A program made the position numbers and the translations under genes. DNA of 64,000 bases, taken from the NCBI RefSeq assembly GCF_019457475.1, contig NZ_CP080413.1, forward strand, positions 2,790,001 to 2,854,000. Reading direction: 5' to 3'. The stretch is from Shewanella acanthi. Lineage in GTDB: Bacteria; Pseudomonadota; Gammaproteobacteria; Enterobacterales; Shewanellaceae. Of this stretch, positions 8,338 to 18,517 are shown in pieces; the stretch's first letter is position 1; each line of letters opens with the position of its first letter. A model generated the notes under the pieces. The model was not told where the DNA came from. It did no database searches and was given only the letters and a program-made list of their open reading frames with translations.

Positions 8338-10206
8338 ATGAGTTTGGACATTTCCCAGTTTCCCGTGTTGGCGCAGGCCAATACTCCAAATGAACTCCGC
8401 CAACTTCCTCAGGCCCTGTTACCCCAATTGGCCGATGAACTGCGGGAGTTTCTCCTTAAGTCTGTTGGCATGTCCAGCGGACACTTTGCCTCAGGCCTAG
8501 GTACGGTTGAACTGACCGTGGCCTTGCATTATGTGTACAACACTCCCTTCGATCGTTTGATTTGGGACGTTGGCCACCAGGCGTATCCCCATAAAATCCT
8601 GACAGGTCGTCGGGACAGAATGCACACCATTCGCCAAAAGAACGGTTTGCACCCATTCCCATGGCGAGAAGAAAGTGAATACGACACCTTCAGCGTGGGT
8701 CACTCAGGTACGTCTATCAGTGCGGCACTGGGTATGGCCGTTGCCGCCGAAAAAGAGCAAGCTGGCCGTAAAGTGGTTGCTGTGATTGGCGATGGCGCAA
8801 TGACAGGCGGCATGGTGTTCGAAGCCATGAACCATGCTGGCGATCTGCATAACGATATGCTGATGGTACTTAACGACAACGAGATGTCGATTTCAGAAAA
8901 CGTCGGCGCACTCAATAATCACCTCGCGCAGTTGATGTCAGGTCGTCTTTACACCACCATCCGTGAAAGCAGTAAAAAAGTCCTTAAGGGCATGCCTGTT
9001 ATCAAGGAAATGGCTAAGCGTACCGAAGAGCACCTCAAGGGCATGGTCGTACCCGGCACCTTGTTTGAAGAATTAGGTTTTAACTACATCGGCCCTATCG
9101 ATGGCCATGATGTAGACGCACTGGTTGAAACCCTGCGCAATATGCGTAACCTCAAGGGCCCGCAGGTTTTGCATATCATGACCAAAAAAGGGCGTGGTTA
9201 TGAGCCTGCTGAGAAAGACCCTATCGGTTGGCACGCAGTGCCAAAATTCGACCCATCACAATTTAAAAAGCCTGCCACTAAACCTGGCCTGCCGACTTTC
9301 TCGCAGGTCTTTGGCAAATGGCTTTGTGATATTGCGGCGAAGGATGAAAAAGTGCTCGGTATTACGCCAGCAATGCGTGAAGGTTCAGGCATGGTGGAGT
9401 TTTCACAGCGTTTCCCGAAACAGTATTTCGATGCAGCGATTGCCGAGCAACACGCAGTGACGCTCGGTGCAGGTTTTGCCTGTGAAGGCTTTAAACCAGT
9501 GGTAGCGATTTACTCGACCTTCCTGCAACGGGGTTACGATCAGTTAATTCACGATGTGGCTCTGCAGCGATTACCCGTGCTGTTTGCGATTGACCGTGGC
9601 GGCATTGTCGGTGCTGACGGCCCAACCCACCAAGGTGCATTCGATTTAAGCTTTATGCGCTGCATCCCGAATATGGTGATCATGGCGCCATCGGATGAAA
9701 ACGAATGTCGCCAAATGCTCTATACAGGCTATTGCTACAACGAAGGCCCAACAGCGGTACGTTACCCAAGGGGCAGTGCAACGGGGGCTGCCCAAGTTGA
9801 AGAAATGACGGCGATGCCTATCGGTAAGGGCGTGGTTAAACGTCGCGGTAAAAATGTAGCTATCCTAAACTTCGGCACCACGCTTGCAGCCGCCAGTCAA
9901 GCCGCTGAAAGCTTAGATGCAACAGTTGTCGATATGCGCTTTGTTAAGCCATTAGACGTTGAGCTGATTAAAGAAATGGCCGCAAGCCACGATACCTTGG
10001 TCACGGTTGAAGAAAACGCGATTATGGGCGGTGCAGGTTCTGGGGTTATTGAGTTACTGCAACACCTTAAGATGCCAAAACCAGTCTTGCAAATCGGTCT
10101 ACCAGACGAGTTCATTAAACATGGTGCGCCAGAAGAAGTGATCCATGAGTTACAACTCGATGCGGAAGGTATGTTAGCGCAAATTCAGGCCTATCTTGCC
10201 AAGTAG
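8338..10206 (+). CDS. dxs: 1-deoxy-D-xylulose-5-phosphate synthase
   Basis: Dxs makes DXP from pyruvate and glyceraldehyde 3-phosphate with thiamine diphosphate and commits carbon to the MEP isoprenoid pathway (also feeding thiamine and pyridoxal). The 622-residue protein shows the ThDP/Mg2+ motif GDGAMTGG near residue 150, the GHSGTS motif near 120, the catalytic glutamate region [15 protein letters not shown] near 370, and the transketolase-like pyrimidine-binding and C-terminal domains. It starts 21 bases after ispA in the same operon, with an AGACGAAG purine stretch upstream. A bidirectional terminator at 10296-10325 ends the operon. Confidence 0.97.
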   Translation: MSLDISQFPVLAQANTPNELRQLPQALLPQLADELREFLLKSVGMSSGHFASGLGTVELTVALHYVYNTPFDRLIWDVGHQAYPHKILTGRRDRMHTIRQKNGLHPFPWREESEYDTFSVGHSGTSISAALGMAVAAEKEQAGRKVVAVIGDGAMTGGMVFEAMNHAGDLHNDMLMVLNDNEMSISENVGALNNHLAQLMSGRLYTTIRESSKKVLKGMPVIKEMAKRTEEHLKGMVVPGTLFEELGFNYIGPIDGHDVDALVETLRNMRNLKGPQVLHIMTKKGRGYEPAEKDPIGWHAVPKFDPSQFKKPATKPGLPTFSQVFGKWLCDIAAKDEKVLGITPAMREGSGMVEFSQRFPKQYFDAAIAEQHAVTLGAGFACEGFKPVVAIYSTFLQRGYDQLIHDVALQRLPVLFAIDRGGIVGADGPTHQGAFDLSFMRCIPNMVIMAPSDENECRQMLYTGYCYNEGPTAVRYPRGSATGAAQVEEMTAMPIGKGVVKRRGKNVAILNFGTTLAAASQAAESLDATVVDMRFVKPLDVELIKEMAASHDTLVTVEENAIMGGAGSGVIELLQHLKMPKPVLQIGLPDEFIKHGAPEEVIHELQLDAEGMLAQIQAYLAK

Positions 10207-10295
10207 CGCTCAGTAATGGGAATTGGCCGCTTACACACTCTTCATCGAGGAAATAGGCGGCAATATTAATCCCAAGGTCCACCCGAGATTGAAAT

Positions 10296-10325
10296 AAAAA
10301 AGGACTGCTATGGCAGTCCTTTTTT
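10296..10325. terminator. Bidirectional terminator between dxs and grpE
   Basis: GGACTGC / GCAGTCC with a TATG loop is extended by six A on the left and six T on the right, giving a 13-bp stem. It serves the convergent dxs (plus) and grpE (minus) transcripts. Confidence 0.92.
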
Positions 10326-10347
10326 ATTGCGACAGCTAAACGTGCAA

Positions 10348-10968
10348 TTAAGCTTCGATATCGATTGAAGCTGTTTCTTGGCTTGGGCCGCCTTGGGACA
10401 CCATTACCATAGCTGGACGCAACAGACGGCTATTCAGCTCATAACCCTTTTGCATCACCAGCATTACCGTATTCGCGGGAAACTCGGCACTTGGCTGCAT
10501 GCCAATCGCTTGGTGATGATCAGGGTTAAACGCCTGACCTTGTGGGTCAATTGGCTTAACACCAAACTTAGCGACTGCAGTCAGCAGGCTCTTTTGGGTT
10601 AATTCGACACCTTCATAAATGGCTTTGGTGGTCTCATCCTCAGGATTAGTCCCCTGAAGTGCACGCTCCATGTTATCAATGACGGGTAATAATTCGTTGG
10701 CGAATTTTTCAAGGGCAAACTTATTGGCCTTTTCCACGTCCATGGCAGCACGGCGACGGATGTTGTCTACTTCGGCGGCGGCACGGATAACTGAATCTTT
10801 CTGCTCATCAACTTTCGCCAAAGCGTCAGCGAGTAACTGTTCCAGCTCTTCAATACGGAAATTGGCGTGGGTAAGCTCGTCAATCAGACTCGCTTCTTCG
10901 GTAGAAACTTCAGTCTCTACACCCTCTTGGATCAGATCCTGTTCTGCTTTAATCGACTCGTTGCTCAT
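10348..10968 (-). CDS. grpE: Nucleotide exchange factor GrpE
   Basis: GrpE releases ADP from DnaK and so drives the Hsp70 chaperone cycle. The 206-residue protein has an acidic N-terminus ([20 protein letters not shown]), a long coiled-coil helix (about 45-120, containing [20 protein letters not shown]) and the C-terminal beta domain with the family signature around [21 protein letters not shown]. The start at 10968 is preceded by GGAG on the minus strand; a longer frame upstream (MPRVFRN...) would place the ribosome binding site inside the gene and is rejected. A near-consensus sigma-32 promoter lies at 11014-11042, 46-74 bases upstream, consistent with heat-shock control. Confidence 0.96.
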   Translation of the reverse strand: MSNESIKAEQDLIQEGVETEVSTEEASLIDELTHANFRIEELEQLLADALAKVDEQKDSVIRAAAEVDNIRRRAAMDVEKANKFALEKFANELLPVIDNMERALQGTNPEDETTKAIYEGVELTQKSLLTAVAKFGVKPIDPQGQAFNPDHHQAIGMQPSAEFPANTVMLVMQKGYELNSRLLRPAMVMVSQGGPSQETASIDIEA

Positions 10969-11013
10969 TTTCACTCCAGCTAAAAATGCTTTGTTTCTAA
11001 ATACTCTGGGCAT

Positions 11014-11042
11014 ATTATGGGGATCAATTTTGTCGTTTCAAG
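11014..11042 (-). promoter_or_regulatory. Sigma-32 (RpoH) heat-shock promoter of grpE
   Basis: On the minus strand CTTGAA (complement of 11037-11042) is followed after exactly 14 bases by CCCCATAAT (complement of 11014-11022). This matches the RpoH consensus CTTGAA-N13-15-CCCCAT-T essentially perfectly, and it points into grpE. The predicted transcript would start near 11005 and carry a leader of about 35-40 bases. Confidence 0.88.
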
Positions 11043-11067
11043 GCCTAAGGGCAGATCAAACTTAAAT

Positions 11068-11946
11068 ATGACCACAAAGTTCCACACTATCGGCCTAATC
11101 GGCAAGCCCCATCATTCTGGGACCAATCAAACCTTAAAACGTCTGCACCACTGGCTGACGATGCAAGGTTATGAAGTGTTGGTCGAAGAGCGGGTTGCCT
11201 CCGAGTTAGGCAGCAGTGTTGAAGCCGTTGAGTTACTCGAAATTGGTCAGCGCTGCGATTTAGCTATCGTCGTCGGTGGTGACGGTAATATGCTGGGGGC
11301 AGCAAGGGTGCTGGCGCGTTTCGATGTGGCCGTGATTGGTGTTAACCGTGGTAACCTCGGCTTTTTAACGGATTTACCGCCCGATGCCTTTGAAGAGGCG
11401 CTGGCTAAAGTACTCGATGGCGAATTTGATACCGAACATCGCTTCCTATTAGAGGCCGAGGTTTATCGCCACGGCCAACTTAAAGCAAGTAATACAGCGG
11501 TAAACGAAGCGGTGCTCCATCCGGGGAAAATCGCCCATATGATTGAATTTGAAGTCTATATCGACGACCAATTCATGTATAGCCAACGTGCCGATGGCAT
11601 GATTGTATCAACCCCTACGGGTTCTACAGCCTATTCACTTTCTGCGGGTGGGGCGATTTTAACCCCCAACTTGCAAGCTTTGATTTTAGTGCCCATGTTC
11701 CCCCATACCCTTTCCTGCCGCCCGATTGTCGTCGATGCCTGCAGCACCATAAAAATGGTGGTTTCCCCCGATAACGGTGAGAATTTAGAGGTCAGCTGCG
11801 ATGGCCACGTGCATTTAGCCGTACTGCCAGGGGATGAAATTATCGTGCGCCGCAGCGCAGAGCAGTTATGTCTTATCCACCCTAAGGGCCATAACTATTT
11901 CCACGTGTTGCGCTCAAAATTAGGCTGGGGTAGTAAATTGTTTTAA
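11068..11946 (+). CDS. nadK: NAD kinase
   Basis: NadK phosphorylates NAD+ to NADP+ using ATP. The 292-residue protein has the hallmark GGDGN motif in [15 protein letters not shown] near residue 72, NRGNLGFLT near 95, the conserved NEAVLHPG region near 150, and the [14 protein letters not shown] signature near 190. The start at 11068 gives the standard family length; the longer frame from 11017 would run into the grpE heat-shock promoter and is rejected. The ribosome binding site is weak. It is divergent to grpE with a short shared upstream region, as in many gammaproteobacteria. Confidence 0.96.
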   Translation: MTTKFHTIGLIGKPHHSGTNQTLKRLHHWLTMQGYEVLVEERVASELGSSVEAVELLEIGQRCDLAIVVGGDGNMLGAARVLARFDVAVIGVNRGNLGFLTDLPPDAFEEALAKVLDGEFDTEHRFLLEAEVYRHGQLKASNTAVNEAVLHPGKIAHMIEFEVYIDDQFMYSQRADGMIVSTPTGSTAYSLSAGGAILTPNLQALILVPMFPHTLSCRPIVVDACSTIKMVVSPDNGENLEVSCDGHVHLAVLPGDEIIVRRSAEQLCLIHPKGHNYFHVLRSKLGWGSKLF

Positions 11947-11972
11947 GCTTTTGATTATCAAGCTTACGCCTT

Positions 11973-12002
11973 AGCTCATTGCCGTGTTTACGGCAATGAG
12001 CT
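11973..12002 (+). terminator. Probable terminator hairpin after nadK
   Basis: A perfect 13-bp stem (AGCTCATTGCCGT / ACGGCAATGAGCT) with a GTTT loop lies 27 bases past the nadK stop. The downstream tract (TCCTTC) is only weakly T-rich, so termination efficiency is uncertain. Confidence 0.65.
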
Positions 12003-12141
12003 TCCTTCGACACCAAACACTCCATCCAGTGTGACGGCTATCAAAGCTCCTGCTAATTGATTGCGGCGATATCCGCTAACCCGACTAAAATTATCGATAA
12101 AAAACATCCATCGAATAGGGTTTGTGCGCAGGGAGTTGCCA

Positions 12142-14955
12142 ATGTCCATCAATTATGATGTTGTTTATCAAGATTTAATTAACCTGTTAGGTGAAACTGC
12201 CGTTACCAAGGATCCTGTTCGCCGCTTCGCTTGGTCAACGGATGCGAGTTATTTTCGCATCGTGCCCGAAATAGTGGTGCACGCCGAACACCTAGCACAA
12301 GTGAAACACACCCTAAGCGTCGCCAGCAAATATCAAGTGCCCGTGACGTTCCGCGCAGCTGGCACAAGCCTTTCAGGCCAAGCGATAGGCGAAGGCATTT
12401 TGTTGATGCTCGGCCACGATGGTTTTAGAACCTTAACAATCAGTCCCGACAGTTCGCAAATTACCTTAGGTGCAGCCGTAATTGGTAGCGACGCTAATGC
12501 CGCGCTTAAACCCTTCAATAAAAAAATTGGCCCTGATCCCGCCACCTTAACCTCAGCCATGGTGGGCGGAATTGTTTCTAACAATGCCTCGGGTATGTGC
12601 TGCGGCACGGCGCAAAACAGTTACCAAACCATCGCCTCAGCCAAGTTATTATTTGCTGACGGAACAGAACTAGATACAGGTTCAGAGTCCTCTAAAAAGG
12701 CCTTTAATGAATCCCATAGGGAATTGTTAGCGTCCCTTAGCGACCTTGCCAAGCTCACCCGCAATAACGAAGCATTAGCCCAGCGAATTCGCAAAAAATA
12801 CGCAATTAAAAACACTACAGGTTACAGCATTAATGCACTCGTGGATTTTGACGATCCCTTCGATTTAATAAATCACTTGATTGTCGGTGCCGAAGGCACC
12901 CTAGCCTTTGTTGAAGAAGTCACCTACAACACAGTGGAGGACGCCGCCTTTAAAGCCTCGGCCATGGTGGTGTTTTACAATATGGTCGATGCCGCAAGTG
13001 CCGTACCACCGCTGATTGGTCCCAGTGTTGCCGCCGCTGAATTGCTCGATTGGGCATCCATTAAAGCGGTAATGGGCAAAAAAGGCATGCCAGAGTGGAT
13101 TAATAGCCTACCCGAAGGCGCGGCGATTTTATTGATTGAGTCCCGTGCTAACGATGCCAAAACCCTCGAATCCTATACCCAAGATGTGATTGATAAACTG
13201 AAATTCATTCAAACCGAGCGCCCTTTAAGCTTTAGCAGCGATCCCAGTGTTTACAGTCAATATTGGGCCATGCGCTCAGGGCTTTTCCCCATTATTGGTG
13301 GTGAGCGGCCTAAGGGCAGCTCAGTCATCATTGAAGATGTGGCCTTTCATGTTGAGCACTTAGCAGACGCCGCCGCCGATTTAACCGCGCTATTTCAAAA
13401 ACACGGCTATCACGAAGGGGTGATCTATGGTCACGCCTTAGCGGGCAATTTCCACTTTATTATCACCCCAACCTTTGCCACCCAAGCCGATATCGACCGT
13501 TTCCAAGCCTTTATGAGTGATGTCGCAGACATGGTTATCCATAAATACGATGGCTCGATGAAAGCCGAGCACGGTACGGGCCGTGCGGTCGCACCGTTTG
13601 TAGAAATGGAGTGGGGCTCGGATGCCTATACTCTGATGCAGCGGATTAAGCATATTTTCGACCCCGAAGGCCTATTAAACCCCGGTGTTATCCTTAACAA
13701 TGACCTCAGCGTGCATGTTAAACACATTAAGTCCTGCACTGTAGTTGATGACTATGTGGATAAATGTATCGAGTGTGGTTTTTGTGAAAAAACCTGTCCT
13801 ACGTCTGCACTTAACTTCTCCCCCCGCCAACGTATTGCCACCCTTAGGGAGATTGAACGGCTTGAGCAATCAGGTGATAACGCGGCTGCAGATAAAATGC
13901 GCCATGATGCCAAGTACGATGTCGTCGATACCTGCGCAGCCTGTCAGCTTTGCACTATTGCCTGCCCCGTCGATAACAGCATGGGACAGCTTGTTCGAAA
14001 ATTGCGTACGCCCTACATCACCACCACCGAACAAAAGGTACTGGATTTCCAAGCCAAGCATTTTGGCGCGGTCAATCAAGTCATTAGCACAGGATTTGAT
14101 GTGCTTGGGGTCATTCACAAAATTACTGGCGATAGCATCACTAATGCGCTGATGAAAACGGGGCGATTAATTTCCAAGGAAGTGCCTTACTGGAATCCAG
14201 ATTTCCCTAAGGGCGGAAAATTACCTACCCCCTCGCCCGCCAAAGCTGGGCAAGAAACCGTGGTTTATTTCCCTGCCTGTGGCGGCAGAACCTTTGGACC
14301 GACACCAAAAGATCCCGATAACCGTACATTGCCAGAAGTAGTAGTCACTTTGCTTGAGCGCGCGGGCTATAACGTGATTACTCCCGATAACACCCGTGAG
14401 CTCTGCTGCGGACAAATGTGGGAATCTAAAGGGGATTTTAAAAACGCCAATGCCAAACGTGATGAGCTTATCGAACACATGAGCCGACTTTCCCAAGGGG
14501 GTAAATATCCTGTGCTTGTCGATGCGCTCTCCTGTACCTACCGCACCTTAACCGGTGAAACACAGATACCCATTATCGACTTAGTGGATTTTATGCACGA
14601 TGACTTGCTTGCCAAATTGACCATCAACAAAAAAACGAATGTTGCCCTTCACTTAGGTTGCAGCGCCCGTAAGATGAAAATCGAACCTAAAATGCAAGCG
14701 ATTGCCGATGCCTGCGCAGCAACAGTGCATAGACCTGCGGGTATCGATTGCTGTGGCTATGCGGGGGAAAAGGGGCTGTATAAACCCGAGATCAATGCCA
14801 GCGCCCTTCGTAACATCAAAAAACTGCTCCCCGCCGAAATACGTGAGGGTTATTATGCCAACCGCATGTGTGAAGTGGGGCTCACCCAGCACAGCGGCAT
14901 CTCCTACCGCCATTTAGCCTATTTACTCGAGGAATGTAGCCGTGAGGAATTTTAA
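12142..14955 (+). CDS. dld: FAD/Fe-S D-lactate dehydrogenase (Dld-II type)
   Basis: A 937-residue respiratory oxidoreductase expected to oxidise D-lactate to pyruvate and pass electrons to quinone. Domain order: PCMH-type FAD-binding domain (about 20-260), FAD-linked oxidase C-terminal domain (about 270-530, ending EGLLNPGVIL), two [4Fe-4S] motifs CIECGFCEKTCP and CAACQLCTIACP (about 540-610), and CCG domains with LCCGQMWESKG and DCCGYAGEKG. This matches the large Dld-II described in Shewanella oneidensis. The start at 12142 has GGGAG six bases upstream; an upstream TTG frame is rejected. Unlike my recollection of the S. oneidensis locus, no lactate permease or lldEFG gene adjoins it, so the substrate is from family resemblance only. 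A glycolate or other 2-hydroxyacid specificity cannot be excluded. Confidence 0.85.
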   Translation: MSINYDVVYQDLINLLGETAVTKDPVRRFAWSTDASYFRIVPEIVVHAEHLAQVKHTLSVASKYQVPVTFRAAGTSLSGQAIGEGILLMLGHDGFRTLTISPDSSQITLGAAVIGSDANAALKPFNKKIGPDPATLTSAMVGGIVSNNASGMCCGTAQNSYQTIASAKLLFADGTELDTGSESSKKAFNESHRELLASLSDLAKLTRNNEALAQRIRKKYAIKNTTGYSINALVDFDDPFDLINHLIVGAEGTLAFVEEVTYNTVEDAAFKASAMVVFYNMVDAASAVPPLIGPSVAAAELLDWASIKAVMGKKGMPEWINSLPEGAAILLIESRANDAKTLESYTQDVIDKLKFIQTERPLSFSSDPSVYSQYWAMRSGLFPIIGGERPKGSSVIIEDVAFHVEHLADAAADLTALFQKHGYHEGVIYGHALAGNFHFIITPTFATQADIDRFQAFMSDVADMVIHKYDGSMKAEHGTGRAVAPFVEMEWGSDAYTLMQRIKHIFDPEGLLNPGVILNNDLSVHVKHIKSCTVVDDYVDKCIECGFCEKTCPTSALNFSPRQRIATLREIERLEQSGDNAAADKMRHDAKYDVVDTCAACQLCTIACPVDNSMGQLVRKLRTPYITTTEQKVLDFQAKHFGAVNQVISTGFDVLGVIHKITGDSITNALMKTGRLISKEVPYWNPDFPKGGKLPTPSPAKAGQETVVYFPACGGRTFGPTPKDPDNRTLPEVVVTLLERAGYNVITPDNTRELCCGQMWESKGDFKNANAKRDELIEHMSRLSQGGKYPVLVDALSCTYRTLTGETQIPIIDLVDFMHDDLLAKLTINKKTNVALHLGCSARKMKIEPKMQAIADACAATVHRPAGIDCCGYAGEKGLYKPEINASALRNIKKLLPAEIREGYYANRMCEVGLTQHSGISYRHLAYLLEECSREEF

Positions 14956-15036
14956 ATAAAGTTTTAGGCCTTAAGGGAGTGGCACAGCACTCCCTCAGGT
15001 TTGACCTGGGGCTTAACCGTGAAAACCAATGCCATA

Positions 15037-15393
15037 CTAAAAGGAAACAATCGTAGTAAAGCCACCAAAAATCATGCGTTTACCATCGAATGGCATATCC
15101 TTAGGATCCCAATTTTGCATTCTTGGATCGGAAATCGCCGCTTCGTTGCCCACGTCCCTTACTTCCTTGGACGGCCATACAATCCAAGAGAAAACCACCA
15201 CTTCATCGGCCTCACACTTTACGGCCATAGGGAAAGAAGTTTGTACCCCATCAGGCACATCGTCACCCCAATTCTCAACCACAGCCAATGCACCATGCTC
15301 CTTAAACACTACGGCGGCTTCTTGGGCTAATTGCAGGTATTTTTCCCGACTTTTTTTAGGTACAGGGATCACATATCCATCGACATAACTCAT
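15037..15393 (-). CDS. DUF1428 family protein (YbaA-like)
   Basis: A 118-residue cytoplasmic protein starting MSYVDGYVIPVPKKSREKYL, the standard opening of the DUF1428 ferredoxin-like (dimeric alpha/beta barrel) family. The conserved WGDDVPDG, FSWIVWPSK and GKRMIFGGF stretches are all present. No enzymatic role is established for this family. It is a single gene, convergent with the D-lactate dehydrogenase gene and divergent from the HD-GYP gene. The 285 bases upstream (15394-15678) are AT-rich; a 60-codon frame there lacks coding character. Confidence 0.88.
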   Translation of the reverse strand: MSYVDGYVIPVPKKSREKYLQLAQEAAVVFKEHGALAVVENWGDDVPDGVQTSFPMAVKCEADEVVVFSWIVWPSKEVRDVGNEAAISDPRMQNWDPKDMPFDGKRMIFGGFTTIVSF

Positions 15394-15678
15394 TCAATAA
15401 TTTCCTATTTTGGTGAATCTATTCTAAAAATAGCCTATAAATCTCGGCGTGTGTTGTAAGTCATTTTCGGTAGCTAATAACAAGATGAGTGATTATTGAT
15501 ATAAAGCACTCAAAAATGTATTACCTCCAAAGGGTTAGCGATATAACACTCTGGGGCTACAACAGTAAATATCTTTGCCTTGCATATAGGACAGCGTCCT
15601 TTATTATTTTTAATTATCACCTACACTTCTTCAAACATATCAGTAAAAATGCCGAACTTTTAAAGGAATAAGTGCGTT

Positions 15679-16743
15679 ATGTTTGTGAAAGACCAAGACG
15701 CAAAAATCATGATTTGCGATGATTCCATCACTAACACCCTCATTCTCAGCGCGTATTTAAAAGATGCTGGCTACGAGCTTATCACCACATTAACAATCCC
15801 AGAAAAAGTGGTTCCCGAACTGGCCAATGGGGGATATCAGTGTCTTATTCTCGATATCGAAATGCCGCAAATGAGTGGCTTTGATGTTATGGAGTTGATC
15901 CGAGAAACCCAAGTGGTCGATGAGTATTTTCCGATCATCATCATGACAGGTCGGCAGGATGCCGAAACCCGTAATCGGGCGCTTGAAAGCGGTGCTGCCG
16001 ACTTTATCAATAAACCCTTCGATCAGACTGAAACGCTACTTCGAATTCGCAATGCACTCAATGTGTATCGTGCCTATAGTGCGATGCAGCACCATGCACA
16101 TGAACTAGAACGCCAAGTTGAAGCGCGCACCAAAGAACTCTCAATAGCCAACAGTTTATTAATCGAACGCTTAGCAAAGGCGGGAGAGCTTAAGGACTGC
16201 GACACTGGTCGTCACGTTCTGAGAGTCGGTAAATATGCGAGGGTGTTGGCCGAAGCTCTGCACTTGCCCGGTGATCTGTGTTTTATGATTGAACAAGCGG
16301 CGCCTCTGCACGATCTCGGTAAAATTGGCATCCCCGACGCTATCTTGCTTAAACCCGGAAAATTAAATGCTGAAGAACGGCTTAAGATGAACGAGCACAC
16401 AAAAATTGGCGCAGCACTGCTCGAAAATCATCAATCCCTTTTAGTGAATATGGGCGCAACTATTGCCCTCTCTCACCATGAATGCTGGGACGGAACGGGC
16501 TACCCCAGTGGGTTACAGGGGGAATCAATTCCAATTGAGGGCAGGATCACCGCAATTTGTGATGTGTTTGATGCACTCACCACTAAACGCCCCTATAAGG
16601 AGGCTTGGTCCGTCGAAGATGCTCTAACAGAAATCAATCAGAAATCCGGAAAGCAATTTGATCCTGATCTAGTACGCTTATTTGTAGCTAACCTTGATAA
16701 AATTCTCACGATTAAAGAAAGTTATCGGGATAATCGCGCGTAA
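15679..16743 (+). CDS. Response regulator with HD-GYP cyclic-di-GMP phosphodiesterase domain
   Basis: A 354-residue two-domain signalling protein. The receiver domain (about 8-125) has the acidic pair D14-D15, phospho-acceptor Asp59 in LILDIEMP, and the conserved Thr and Lys (IIMTGR, INKPFD). A coiled linker (about 130-165) leads to the HD-GYP domain (about 170-345) with HDLGKIGIPD, SHHECWDGTGYP and DVFDALTTKRPYKE. The HD and GYP signatures are complete, so hydrolysis of c-di-GMP is expected. The cognate histidine kinase is not adjacent. AAAGGA lies 11 bases before the ATG. Confidence 0.92.
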   Translation: MFVKDQDAKIMICDDSITNTLILSAYLKDAGYELITTLTIPEKVVPELANGGYQCLILDIEMPQMSGFDVMELIRETQVVDEYFPIIIMTGRQDAETRNRALESGAADFINKPFDQTETLLRIRNALNVYRAYSAMQHHAHELERQVEARTKELSIANSLLIERLAKAGELKDCDTGRHVLRVGKYARVLAEALHLPGDLCFMIEQAAPLHDLGKIGIPDAILLKPGKLNAEERLKMNEHTKIGAALLENHQSLLVNMGATIALSHHECWDGTGYPSGLQGESIPIEGRITAICDVFDALTTKRPYKEAWSVEDALTEINQKSGKQFDPDLVRLFVANLDKILTIKESYRDNRA

Positions 16744-16844
16744 ACAGCAAACCCTAATGAATAAAAAAGCACATTACTTTCTATATGAAATCAATGCGCT
16801 TTTGTCATTTTACGGCACTAATTAGCCTTGATAGTTAACCCGCC

Positions 16845-18356
16845 TTACATAAAAGCTTCCGTAAAGGCTTCCTTCGACTGACGAATATAATTGCGCGCCG
16901 TTTGGGCATGTTGCTCCCATACCGCCCGATCACTTGCCTCAGTGAAGGGGTTTTGTTCAGCGGCAATAGAACGCTCGAAGCGGTCATAATAGGTCAACAT
17001 CGCCGAGGTAATCTGATTAAATCGTTCCTTAAACTCTTGGAATTCATCCATTTTTTCAGTGGTTTTAATCATATACTGCACAAGCTCAGCGTTATTATTC
17101 GCAGCTAATAATGCCTCCGCCTTAGTACTAATATTCGTGCTCGTTTCCGCCATGATTTGCGCACGGGTTTGCTCATCTTTACTCATCACTTGGCTGTAAT
17201 TTTCAGGGGTGCGAGCAATACTGGCGTGCTGTAAGTAACCACGCAGATGCTTGTCCAAATCCTTACGGAAAGTATCCAAGTTTTTCTGCATCGCAATCAA
17301 ATCATTATCGAGCGCGGTGACCTGCTGCAACTCTTTCTCTATTTCCGCCATAAAGCGTTCGGCCTGTTGGTAAATCTTAAGGCCATTTTCCTCGGCAAAT
17401 TTTCTGTCACTGCGGCTGAGATCGCCATTTTCGTAGTTTGAACGGTCGAAGGTCGCCGCCAAAAATGACTTAAAAGGTTCAGCAAAGGCCGAATATGCTC
17501 CTGCACTGACCACGTTTAAGGTTGCGGTCGCTAAGTCTCCGAAGGGTTTAACCATAGAACCTAAGCGTGCCTGCTGAATAGGCGAAGCAACCCGTTTGGC
17601 ATCCTTAAGTACATTTCTAAAGGTGTTATAACCCAATGGGTTAGACATCTTATTACGCTCAGATGTCGCTAACACGAAAGTAATGCTCGAATAAATCGCA
17701 TTAGAATATTCGAGATATTGTCTTTGGCTTTCAAGCTGCGCTGCGTAGTTCTTACCTAAGGTTCTAAAGGACTCAGCCTGCACCTCGTAGTTTTTATCCG
17801 CTTTTAATTTATCAAGGATGCCACCAATGATTTTTTGCTCATTTTTTTGCAGGGCAATATCGAGGTGAATTTTATCTAGGGTTAAGTCATCGAGGCTAAT
17901 AGGACCATTAATAGCCTCAATATCAAGGCGAAGATATTGACGGCTCGGATCGTCAATCGACACTCGGTGTGCTAGGTATTCAGTATGGCCCGGTGCAATA
18001 TCAATTAGCGCAACATGTTGCCACTGGGCATCGAGTTTTAATACCGGTGAGGTCAGTACATTGATGCGATACTGGGTTTGAAGGTTCTGAGTCTTGACCC
18101 AAAATTCCAATAGCCCGGCCTCAGCAATCGGGTATTTACTCACAATGCTGCTATTGCCTTCGGCACATAACAGCGCACTTTCACCACTATGGGGCTCGGC
18201 GCCTTCAAACTGACATCCCATGATCCAAGACCAAGGTTGAGCGAGCCGGTTACCTTCAAAATCACTGGCAAACACTAACTCATTTTCTTTGGCACTGGTA
18301 TTAACACTGGTTAACACGCCAAACAACAGCATTGAAATAACTGCAGCGGTGCGCAT
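16845..18356 (-). CDS. Exported protein: beta-sandwich-like N-terminus and long helical C-terminus, unknown function
   Basis: I do not recognise the family. The start at 18356 (MRTAAVISMLLFGVLTSVNTSA) gives a clean signal peptide and has GAGG just upstream; an ATG 18 bases earlier is less likely. The mature protein (about 480 residues) begins with a roughly 150-residue region rich in beta-type patterns (FASDFEGNRLAQPWSWIMG, LLEFWVKTQ, YLRLDIEAING) that resembles a carbohydrate-binding-like jelly roll. The rest (about 160-503) is predominantly charged, heptad-like helix. It holds only two cysteines, both in the N-terminal region. A periplasmic or surface role is inferred from the signal peptide. 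It is a single gene on the minus strand, downstream of a MATE transporter. Confidence 0.65.
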   Translation of the reverse strand: MRTAAVISMLLFGVLTSVNTSAKENELVFASDFEGNRLAQPWSWIMGCQFEGAEPHSGESALLCAEGNSSIVSKYPIAEAGLLEFWVKTQNLQTQYRINVLTSPVLKLDAQWQHVALIDIAPGHTEYLAHRVSIDDPSRQYLRLDIEAINGPISLDDLTLDKIHLDIALQKNEQKIIGGILDKLKADKNYEVQAESFRTLGKNYAAQLESQRQYLEYSNAIYSSITFVLATSERNKMSNPLGYNTFRNVLKDAKRVASPIQQARLGSMVKPFGDLATATLNVVSAGAYSAFAEPFKSFLAATFDRSNYENGDLSRSDRKFAEENGLKIYQQAERFMAEIEKELQQVTALDNDLIAMQKNLDTFRKDLDKHLRGYLQHASIARTPENYSQVMSKDEQTRAQIMAETSTNISTKAEALLAANNNAELVQYMIKTTEKMDEFQEFKERFNQITSAMLTYYDRFERSIAAEQNPFTEASDRAVWEQHAQTARNYIRQSKEAFTEAFM

Positions 18357-18517
18357 AAAAGCCTCATAAAACATAATAAAAACATAAGGTAAAGAGTCAG
18401 CAGCAGGACTCTGTAATCAATCCCATAAGCTGGCTTATTTTTAAGCAGGGATTAAACCAGCGCAATGTATCAGAGCCCTTGGCAACACGCTAGCCCCTAG
18501 GGATACATCGCCCCCCG

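Noticed and set aside
13745..14152. 135-codon plus-strand frame inside dld
   Set aside because: Out-of-frame shadow across the Fe-S cluster region, which is clearly read in the dld frame.
15489..15671. 60-codon frame before the HD-GYP gene
   Set aside because: Low-complexity, AT-derived composition, no ribosome binding site and no family resemblance.
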